The position numbers were made by a program, and so were the translations under genes. This document shows, piece after piece, positions 44,903 to 51,606 of a stretch of 64,000 nt of DNA; positions within the stretch are counted from its first letter, which is position 1; each line of letters begins with the position of its first letter. The notes below the pieces were generated by a model. It was not told the origin of the DNA and made no database searches. It worked only from the letters and a program-made list of their open reading frames with translations. Source of the stretch: Erythrobacter sp. (GTDB taxonomy: Bacteria > Pseudomonadota > Alphaproteobacteria > Sphingomonadales > Sphingomonadaceae); assembly GCF_011765465.1 (NCBI RefSeq), contig NZ_CP050265.1:248001-312000 (forward strand), read 5' to 3'.

Positions 44903-45672
44903 GCACCGCGCGTGTCCTTCCCGCATTCCGCCCGGCGTGCGCGCCGGGCGTGCCCGAATGCTTCATCGCCAATGCCCGGCCCGGCCAGCAGGCGCTGGTC
45001 GCGGTCCACGGGATCAGCCGGAACGCAGCCGAGATCGCGATGCGCTTCGCAGCGCACCCGGCTTTCGCCCGCGTCACGGTGATCGCCCCGCTGTTCGATC
45101 GCAAGCGGTTCGGCCGGTATCAGCAGCTCGCTGTCCGCGACAGCGCCCAGACGCCGTCCGACAGCGGGCTCATCGCCCTGCTCGAAGCCCTTGCCGCAGA
45201 GGGCGTGGTCACGCCCGAACCGGTCCGCCTGTTCGGCTTTTCCGGCGGTGCGCAGATGGCCCATCGCTTCGCCATGTTTCACCCCGAACGCGTGGCGCGG
45301 CTGTGTATCTCCTCGGCCGGCTGGTACTGCCTGCCGCGCAGCGATCTCGCCTGGCCCTACGGCCTCGCGGAGGGGGCGGGCCGGCCCGCCGTAGGCCCGC
45401 GTTTCCTCGACATCGCGACGAGCGTCCTCGTGGGAAGCCGCGACACGCGGATCGATTCCTCGGTTCGGCAGGATCCGGTCGTGGTCGAACACCAGGGCCA
45501 CAACCGCCTGCGCCGGGCGCGCAATTTCGTGCAGGCGCTGAACCGTTTCGCGCAGGCGCAGGGGCATCCGGGCCGCGCCCGGCTCGTCACCATGCCCGGC
45601 GTCTCGCACGAATTCGCGCAATGCGTGGAGGACGGCAATCTCATTGACATTGCAGCGCAGGCGCTCTTGTGA
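44899..45672 (+). CDS. Alpha/beta hydrolase in the P-loop/ABC operon
   Basis: A 257-residue alpha/beta-hydrolase. HGISRNA forms the oxyanion region, GFSGGAQ the nucleophile elbow (Ser around residue 116), and the C-terminal MPGVSHEF supplies the histidine. No signal peptide, so cytoplasmic. ATG overlaps the preceding stop by 4 bases and the stop overlaps a following GTG (GTGA). Substrate unknown. Confidence 0.82.
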   Translation: MSTARVLPAFRPACAPGVPECFIANARPGQQALVAVHGISRNAAEIAMRFAAHPAFARVTVIAPLFDRKRFGRYQQLAVRDSAQTPSDSGLIALLEALAAEGVVTPEPVRLFGFSGGAQMAHRFAMFHPERVARLCISSAGWYCLPRSDLAWPYGLAEGAGRPAVGPRFLDIATSVLVGSRDTRIDSSVRQDPVVVEHQGHNRLRRARNFVQALNRFAQAQGHPGRARLVTMPGVSHEFAQCVEDGNLIDIAAQALL

Positions 45673-45728
45673 CCAACATAAATCAACTTCTCGCCCCTTG
45701 GGCGGCATCATCGGAAAGCTGGCGCATC

Positions 45729-46790
45729 ATGTCGTTGAAAGTTCTGCTGCGCGGCCTTCCCTGCGCCGCCGCATCCGCCCTCCTGTTCGGCGCGCAGGCC
45801 GCCAGGGCCGAACTGCCCCGGATCGAATATCGCTTCGAGGGATTCGACATCCGGCTTGCCGGGGGCATCGCCTCGCAGGGCGCGGTCTTCGACGATGACG
45901 ATGCGGCGACCGACAGTCCCGATGCCAAGGTCGATGTCTTCGCCCGGCTGAATGCGCAATGGACCTCGCCCGGCGGCATCGTGATCGGCGCGAATATCGA
46001 ACAGAACAACCGCCGCCGCGCGAGCGAGGTGCTCGAAGCGGGCGAGGTCTATGGCTTCGTCGCGAGCGATTACGGCCGCATCGAGGTTGGCCTGCAGGAC
46101 GGGCCGGCCGATACGCTCGCCTTCGCCGCCCCGCTGGTCGCTCTCGGCCAGGTGCGCGGCGAGTTCTCGCGCTATGCCGGGCAGCAGGCGCTCCTGCGCG
46201 CGCTCGACACGCAGGACGCGTTCAAGGTGCTTTACCTCTCGCCGCCCATCGCGGGGCTGCGCGGAGGCGTTTCGTGGTCGCCGAAAGTCCGCCGCAACAC
46301 CGAGGCGGTGGATTCGCGCGAGCAGATCCGGCTGGAGGACGCCTTCGAATTCGGCCTGCAATACCAGCAGCCGGTGGGCGACTGGATTCTCGGCGCGAGC
46401 GCGAGCTACGTGACCGGCAATGCCGACGAGCTGACCACCCGGGCCGACCTGTCGAGCTGGAGCGTGGGCTTCGACGCCAGGCGCGGATCGCTCAGGATCG
46501 GCGGCGCCTATGTCGACCGCGGGGATTCGAACCGCCTGACGCCCGGTTTCGACCAGTGGGAAGTCAATGGCGGCATCGGCTGGGTGACGCGCACCTGGGG
46601 GGTGGCCGGAAGCGCGGCCTATACGAAGGCGTCGGACCGGAGCAATCGGCTGATCGGCATGGGCGGCTTCTACCGCGTGACGCGGAACATCGAATTGCGC
46701 GCGGATGTCGTCCAGTTCCGCGAGGAGCGCCTGATGCAGCTGCGCGACGAAGGCGTCTCCGCCGTGGTCGAAGTGCAGCTGACGATCTGA
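45729..46790 (+). CDS. Gram-negative porin-like outer-membrane protein
   Basis: About 353 residues: a signal peptide (MSLKVLLRGLPCAAASALLFGAQAARA, cut after ARA) and a beta-barrel with the general-porin style IEYRFEGFDIRLAGG, DYGRIEVGLQDGPA and GVSWSPKVRRNTEA. ATG 45729 gives a normal signal peptide; GTG 45669, overlapping the hydrolase stop, would add 20 residues but couples translation. Last gene of the four-gene operon, so an outer-membrane exit or entry step is plausible. Confidence 0.8.
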   Translation: MSLKVLLRGLPCAAASALLFGAQAARAELPRIEYRFEGFDIRLAGGIASQGAVFDDDDAATDSPDAKVDVFARLNAQWTSPGGIVIGANIEQNNRRRASEVLEAGEVYGFVASDYGRIEVGLQDGPADTLAFAAPLVALGQVRGEFSRYAGQQALLRALDTQDAFKVLYLSPPIAGLRGGVSWSPKVRRNTEAVDSREQIRLEDAFEFGLQYQQPVGDWILGASASYVTGNADELTTRADLSSWSVGFDARRGSLRIGGAYVDRGDSNRLTPGFDQWEVNGGIGWVTRTWGVAGSAAYTKASDRSNRLIGMGGFYRVTRNIELRADVVQFREERLMQLRDEGVSAVVEVQLTI

Positions 46791-46829
46791 AATTGCGGGG
46801 CTGAAATCGCGGGGCCGAAATCGCGGGGC
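46788..46829. repeat. 14-base tandem repeat, three copies
   Basis: Units TGAAATTGCGGGGC, TGAAATCGCGGGGC and CGAAATCGCGGGGC follow each other directly. The first contains the porin stop codon. They lie in the 60-base gap before the convergent anti-sigma gene. No T-tract, so not a standard terminator. Confidence 0.85.
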
Positions 46830-46850
46830 GCGAGGGCGTCCTGCCTCGCC

Positions 46851-47654
46851 CTAGCGTGCTTCGAGCTGCGCCGCTTCGTCGGGACCGACCAGCGGATCGC
46901 TGTCGATCATCTCATCGACGGCGGCGATCACGCCCACCGCCGCATCGCCGCCCGCCAGGCGCATTTCACCGGCCGGCTGCGCCCGGCGGCCGAAAGCCTC
47001 GATCCGCCAGTCGTCCCCGAGAGCGCAGGCCAGCGCATCGCTCGTCCCGGCCGGCCCGTCGAGCCTGAATTGCCGGCACAATTGCCCGTCGACATTGCGG
47101 AAGGTGAGCACCACCGTTCCGCTTTCCTGCCCGCCCAGTTCGATCGCTTCGCCGCTCGGCGCTCTGTCGAGCATCGCTGCAAGATCGGGCGAGAGCGCAG
47201 CGCCGTCGGTCCCCGCGAGGACGAGGCCGCCGGCTTCGGCTCCCGCATCGCCGCCCGGTCCGGCCCCGGTCAGGAGCGGACCGCCGACAAGCACGCCGAC
47301 CGCAAGGCTGGCGGCCATCGCGGCGAATTGCGGCCAGCGCCAGCTGCCGCCCATGTCATTGGCGGGCTCCGGCAGGTCGCCGAGGCTTGCCGCATTCATG
47401 GCGCTCGCCTGCCTCCCGGCCTCGCGCGGGGAAGCCGCTTCGACGAGGCGTTCGGGCACCGGCGCGGCGAGGACCGGGGCGAAGGCCGTGCGGACGGCCT
47501 CGGCGGTATCGTCTTCGCGGGCGAGCGCCTCGACCCTTTCGGCCAGTTCCGGATCGGCGTTGATCGCGTTCTCGATCGCCTCCATCACCGCCTCGTCCTC
47601 GAGCGTGCCGGCGAGAAACGCGGCCAGATCCGTATCGCTGAAACGCCCGGTCAT
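46851..47654 (-). CDS. Anti-sigma factor, single membrane span
   Basis: A 267-residue protein: a cytoplasmic N-terminal domain (DLAAFLAGTLEDEAVMEAIENAI) like RskA-type anti-sigma domains, one membrane helix around residues 108-130, then a periplasmic part of about 130 residues. It overlaps the sigma gene stop by 4 bases (ATGA), the usual arrangement for a sigma/anti-sigma pair. Confidence 0.8.
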   Translation of the reverse strand: MTGRFSDTDLAAFLAGTLEDEAVMEAIENAINADPELAERVEALAREDDTAEAVRTAFAPVLAAPVPERLVEAASPREAGRQASAMNAASLGDLPEPANDMGGSWRWPQFAAMAASLAVGVLVGGPLLTGAGPGGDAGAEAGGLVLAGTDGAALSPDLAAMLDRAPSGEAIELGGQESGTVVLTFRNVDGQLCRQFRLDGPAGTSDALACALGDDWRIEAFGRRAQPAGEMRLAGGDAAVGVIAAVDEMIDSDPLVGPDEAAQLEAR

Positions 47655-48172
47655 GCCGCCTCTCCCGAAGGCCCCATCTGCCGTGCAAGGGCCGCCTTGG
47701 CGCGCGAAAGGCGGCTCATCACGGTCCCGATCGGCAGGTCCAGCATTTCCGCCGCCTCCCGGTAGCTGAACTCCTCCAGCATGACGAGCGCCACGACGTC
47801 GCGCTGTTCGCGCGGCAGGGCATCGACCGCGGCGCGCACCGCGCGGGCATCCGCGCTCGCCTCGGCCAGGGCCACGCCGTCCTCTCCGACAAGGTCGATC
47901 ATCTCGCTGATGTCGTCGTGCGCCTTGCGGTTGGCCGCCCGCCTACGATCGTCGAGCCAGGTGTTGCGGGCGATCCGGAAGGCCCATCGGTCGAGCCGGG
48001 TGCCGGGCTGGAACTGGTCCAAGTTGAGCATCGCTTTCTCCAGACACGCCTGCACGACATCGTCCGCGTCGGCGAGATTGCCCGTCAGCACCCGCGCGAA
48101 GCGTCGCAATCGCGGGATCAGCGCGATCAGCTCCTGGGTGGCCCGGTCATCCGGCTTTCTAAGGCGTTTCAT
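47651..48172 (-). CDS. ECF-type RNA polymerase sigma factor
   Basis: A 173-residue sigma-70 of the ECF group. Region 2 has ADDVVQACLEKAM and FRIARNTWLDDRRR; region 4 has LPREQRDVVALVMLEEFSYREAAEMLDLPIGTVMSRLSRAK. It is divergent from a secreted protease across 136 bases that contain a palindrome. The regulon is unknown; the divergent promoter is the obvious candidate. Confidence 0.93.
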   Translation of the reverse strand: MKRLRKPDDRATQELIALIPRLRRFARVLTGNLADADDVVQACLEKAMLNLDQFQPGTRLDRWAFRIARNTWLDDRRRAANRKAHDDISEMIDLVGEDGVALAEASADARAVRAAVDALPREQRDVVALVMLEEFSYREAAEMLDLPIGTVMSRLSRAKAALARQMGPSGEAA

Positions 48173-48192
48173 TCTGCCAACGGTTCAGCGAT

Positions 48193-48205
48193 GGGAAATA
48201 TTCCC
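48193..48205. promoter_or_regulatory. Palindrome in the ECF sigma/protease divergent promoter region
   Basis: GGGAAATATTCCC is a 5-base-arm inverted repeat 21 bases before the sigma gene. Downstream, GGAAAC (48221-48226) resembles ECF -35 elements for rightward transcription toward the protease. I could not define a matching -10 with confidence. Confidence 0.35.
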
Positions 48206-48308
48206 TCCTTAGTCACAGGAGGAAACGAAAAAAACCGCTGGATTTCGCAGCCGGGGGAGAGAAGGAGCTCGGCGGCGCGTGATCGCCGAAAGACGAAGGG
48301 GAAATTGA

Positions 48309-50174
48309 ATGCGCCGGACGATCGCGATCGCCTCTCTTGTTGCCGCTGCCATGACCGTGACGCCCGTGCCCGGCCTCCTCCAGTCCCCGCTCGCCGCGCA
48401 GGATGCGGGCGACGATGACGACGACGATGATGACGACGGCGGTTTCGAGGACGAAGACGATCTCGACGATCCCGACGACGATTACGGCGACGACGATTAC
48501 GGCGAGGATGATCACGGCGACGACGATTACGGGGATGGCGGGGACGAGGATGGCGGGGAGGAAGGCGACGAAGCCGGTGGCGACGACTTCGAGGATGATG
48601 GTTTCGGTGACGACGACTTCGAAGACGATGAACCGGGCGACGACGACTTCGGCGAAGACGAGCCCGGAGATGGCGATCCGGCGGACGATGATGCGGCAGA
48701 AGACGACTTCGAGGACGATGAGACAGGCGACGACGACCTGGATGATGAAGTCGGAGACGACGACTTCGAGGACGACGGAGCCGAGGACGACGGGGCCGAG
48801 GATGACGCAGGGGAAGACGGGTCGGCAGACGACGATCTGGACGACGCGATGTCGCAGGACGACGACGACGACGCGGAAGAGAGCGATGGCGGCGATGACG
48901 ACGATGGCGGCGACGATCGCGAAGACGACGAAGGCGAGAGCGACGAAGGGGACGACGACGAGCGCGAAGACGATTATCGCGATGAAGATGACGACGACGG
49001 GGACGACGACGGGGACGACTACGAGGCGGACGAATATGAAGGCGGCGATGACTACACGCCTCCCTCGGACCAGTGGGAATATGCCTCGATTGAAACCGCC
49101 GCCGAACGCAGCGAACTCGACGAGCGCGACCGGATCGACACCGACCGCGAGGGCTTTCGCTACCGGCGCGCCGAATTCGTCGCGCTCGACCTGACGCGCG
49201 AGGATCTCGACCTGCTGCGCGCCGGCGGCTTCGACATCCTGGAAAGCGAGGAACTCGACAGCCTCGACGGCACGCTGCACCTGCTGCGCGGCCCCCCGGT
49301 CGGTTCCGACGAGGATTCGCTCGATGCGGTAGAGGCTGTCGCCGATCCCGACGTGTTCGGCTTCAACCACCTGTTCGACGGTTCATCGGTCCGCACGCGG
49401 CGCAAGCGCGATGGGAGCATACCCCGCCGTCTCGCCTGCGGATGCGAGATCGGATTGATCGATACCGGCGTCGCGACGAAGCTCTCCCATTTCGGCCATG
49501 TCTCCGTGGTCCAGCGGGCTTTCAACGGGCGCAAAGCGAAAGTGCGGCCCGGTCTCCACGGCACGGCGGTCGCGCATCTCATGGCCGGGACCGAAAGGCA
49601 TCCCGCGCGGCCCACGACAATCTACGTCGCCGACATCTTCAGCGGCCCGCGCTCGACATCGGGCTCGAGTTTCGCGCTGATCAAGGCGCTCGACTGGCTC
49701 GCGAGCCGGGGCGTTCCGGTGATCAATGTCAGCCTCGCGGGGCCGAGCAACCCTGCGGTCGCGAGCGCGATCGAGCGGCTCACGAAGCGCGGCCATGTCG
49801 TCGTCGCTGCAGCCGGGAACGACGGGCCGGCCGCGCCGCCCGTTTTTCCCGGTGCCTACAGGGGTGTCGTCGGCGTGACGGCGGTCGACGGCGCGAACCG
49901 GATCTATCGCTATGCCAATCGCGGCGCCTATATCGATTTCGCCGCCCGCGGCGTGGCCGTCACGGCGATCGATGCGCGCGGGAGCGTGCGCGATGCGACG
50001 GGCACCTCGTTTGCCGCGCCGCTGGTCGCCGCGCGTGTCGCAGGCGAGCTGCGCCGACCGGACAGCGCCCGTTCGCGGCAGGTGATCCGGGCACTCGAAG
50101 CGCGTGCGCGCGATCTCGGGCCGCCGGGGCGCGATCCGATCTACGGCGTGGGCCTCGTCGAGGGGAGCGATTGA
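48309..50174 (+). CDS. Secreted subtilisin-like (S8) protease with long Asp/Glu-rich pre-domain
   Basis: A 621-residue exported protein. A signal peptide (about residues 1-30, ending SPLAAQDA) is followed by roughly 215 residues (32-248) that are mostly Asp and Glu with Gly, in loose repeats such as GDDDFEDDE. A short linker, then an S8 domain with D385 (LIDTG), H417 (GLHGTAVA), N504 (AAGNDGP) and S567 (GTSFAAP). Triad complete, so likely active. The acidic block could bind Ca2+ or act as an inhibitory or solubility region. Divergent from the ECF sigma gene. Confidence 0.85.
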   Translation: MRRTIAIASLVAAAMTVTPVPGLLQSPLAAQDAGDDDDDDDDDGGFEDEDDLDDPDDDYGDDDYGEDDHGDDDYGDGGDEDGGEEGDEAGGDDFEDDGFGDDDFEDDEPGDDDFGEDEPGDGDPADDDAAEDDFEDDETGDDDLDDEVGDDDFEDDGAEDDGAEDDAGEDGSADDDLDDAMSQDDDDDAEESDGGDDDDGGDDREDDEGESDEGDDDEREDDYRDEDDDDGDDDGDDYEADEYEGGDDYTPPSDQWEYASIETAAERSELDERDRIDTDREGFRYRRAEFVALDLTREDLDLLRAGGFDILESEELDSLDGTLHLLRGPPVGSDEDSLDAVEAVADPDVFGFNHLFDGSSVRTRRKRDGSIPRRLACGCEIGLIDTGVATKLSHFGHVSVVQRAFNGRKAKVRPGLHGTAVAHLMAGTERHPARPTTIYVADIFSGPRSTSGSSFALIKALDWLASRGVPVINVSLAGPSNPAVASAIERLTKRGHVVVAAAGNDGPAAPPVFPGAYRGVVGVTAVDGANRIYRYANRGAYIDFAARGVAVTAIDARGSVRDATGTSFAAPLVAARVAGELRRPDSARSRQVIRALEARARDLGPPGRDPIYGVGLVEGSD

Positions 50175-50815
50175 TGCCCGCCTTGCTTGCAGCCGCGCTG
50201 TCCCTTGCAGGGCCGGTTCCGCTTCCCCGCTACAATCCGGGCGATGCCTTCGTGTTTTCCGATGGTCGGGTCGAGCGCGTGGTCGCGGACGAAGGCGATC
50301 ACGTCGTCTGGCGCGGCCTTCGCGGGCCTTCCTACAGGCGCAGCCGGAATTTTATCGTGCCGGTGCTGCGCTGGCGCAGCGGGCGCGGACTGGGCGCTCG
50401 CAAGGTCCGCGGCGATCCGGACCGCTTGTGGCCGATCGAAAAGCCGCGCTCGGTGCGGTTCCGGGTGATCACCGAGACCCGCAAGCATCCGCGCGCCGCG
50501 CGCAGGCGCTCGGTCGCGATGTGGGTCTGCAAGTCGAGCAAGCCTCGCAGCTTCGCCGTGCCCGCGGGGACTTTCGAGGCCATACCCTTCCTGTGCGATC
50601 GCTATTCGACGACGACCATGCGGCTGATCGAGCGGCGCGAATGGGATTATGCGCCCGCGCTCGGCCACTACATCCGCCGGGTGCGGCATCATTACCTGCG
50701 CGGCACCTTCTCCAGCATCGAACTGGTCGCCGCGCTGTCGGGCCCGGCGGCCACCGAGGCACGGATCAAGGCGCTGTCGCGCAAGGCTCGTGCCGATCGG
50801 CTCGCGGAGAGGTAA
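50174..50815 (+). CDS. Unknown secreted protein coupled to the S8 protease
   Basis: A 213-residue protein with a short hydrophobic N-terminus (MPALLAAALSLAGPVPLP) and a basic body rich in Arg. It has two cysteines (WVCKSSK and FLCDRYS). The ATG overlaps the protease stop by one base (TGATG). No family recognised; coupling points to a shared function, for example processing target or chaperone. Its end overlaps the convergent hydroxylase gene by 50 bases. Confidence 0.7.
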   Translation: MPALLAAALSLAGPVPLPRYNPGDAFVFSDGRVERVVADEGDHVVWRGLRGPSYRRSRNFIVPVLRWRSGRGLGARKVRGDPDRLWPIEKPRSVRFRVITETRKHPRAARRRSVAMWVCKSSKPRSFAVPAGTFEAIPFLCDRYSTTTMRLIERREWDYAPALGHYIRRVRHHYLRGTFSSIELVAALSGPAATEARIKALSRKARADRLAER

Positions 50816-51392
50816 TGCCGATGCGCTTGCCTGCCGAACCGAATGCCGACTCCGGGCGGAGCGGCCGCAGGTCGAAGATCAGGTGAATGCGGTCGGTGTC
50901 GCCGTCGTTGCAGGCCTCGTGCTCCTGGTCATTGTCGAACCACCACAACTCGCCTGCGCGCATCCGGACTTCCTCGTCGCCCGCGCGCATCCACGACCCG
51001 CTCGAACGCAGCACCAGGTGAAAGCGGTCGCGTGCGCGGTAATATTCGCCCCGGTCGATATGCGGATAGACGCGGTTGCCCGGCGGCAGGCAGACGAGCT
51101 TCGCCCGCGAAAGCTCGCCGCCGAGCGTCCGGGCCGTTTCCTCGAGGAAGGCGCGAGCGAGCGGGAAGCGCTGCGATCCGGTGGTCCAGCGGCTTTCGTG
51201 CACGTCCCGGCGCTGGCGCCCGGCAATCGCCGAGGCGCGCAGGCCCCGCAGCGGGATCGCCTTCGCTTCGCGCTGCACGGCGATTTTCTCCTGCCTGCCG
51301 CGGTTCTCGTCAAAGGCGGCATCGACGGCGGCGATCTCCGCGAGCAGTGGCGCAGGATCGATGCCGTCTCTCAGCAATCTGAAATATTTCAC
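50766..51392 (-). CDS. Aspartyl/asparaginyl beta-hydroxylase family protein
   Basis: A 208-residue Fe(II)/2-oxoglutarate oxygenase-like protein. The metal triad is H111-x-D113 (YPHIDRGEY) with H158 (DQEHEAC) and a 2-oxoglutarate arginine R168 (TDRIHL). GTG at 51392 (behind GAAGGA) starts just before the conserved KYFRLLRDG; ATG 51446 is an alternative. It may hydroxylate a protein side chain or small molecule. Confidence 0.83.
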   Translation of the reverse strand: MKYFRLLRDGIDPAPLLAEIAAVDAAFDENRGRQEKIAVQREAKAIPLRGLRASAIAGRQRRDVHESRWTTGSQRFPLARAFLEETARTLGGELSRAKLVCLPPGNRVYPHIDRGEYYRARDRFHLVLRSSGSWMRAGDEEVRMRAGELWWFDNDQEHEACNDGDTDRIHLIFDLRPLRPESAFGSAGKRIGITSPRADRHEPCATAP

Positions 51393-51553
51393 GTCCGTTC
51401 CTTCTCCGCGGCCATTCAGCGTCATCTGCCAACGGGGCAGGCGCACGGTTTATTCCCTGCACCGTGTGAATACCGTTGCGATGAGCCTCCGGGGGCTGCT
51501 GCTGCGGGAGCACGGCCCGATCTTTGGCGCGCCGCCTGTTCGCGCCGCGCACG

Positions 51554-51587
51554 AAAAAGCCGCGGCACGCTCTCGCGCGCCGCGGCT
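51554..51587 (-). terminator. Rho-independent terminator of the TonB-receptor gene
   Basis: On the minus strand a 9-bp stem AGCCGCGGC/GCCGCGGCT (51587-51579 with 51566-51558) is followed by TTTTTCG, about 20 bases after the receptor stop. Confidence 0.85.
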
Positions 51588-51606
51588 CCTTTCGTTGCGG
51601 TAGCGG

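Noticed and set aside
48213..49370. Minus-strand frame of 385 codons, Val/Ile-rich, looking like a membrane protein
   Set aside because: It is the complement of the Asp/Glu codons (GAC/GAT/GAG) in the acidic protease block, which necessarily read as Val/Ile/Leu on the other strand.
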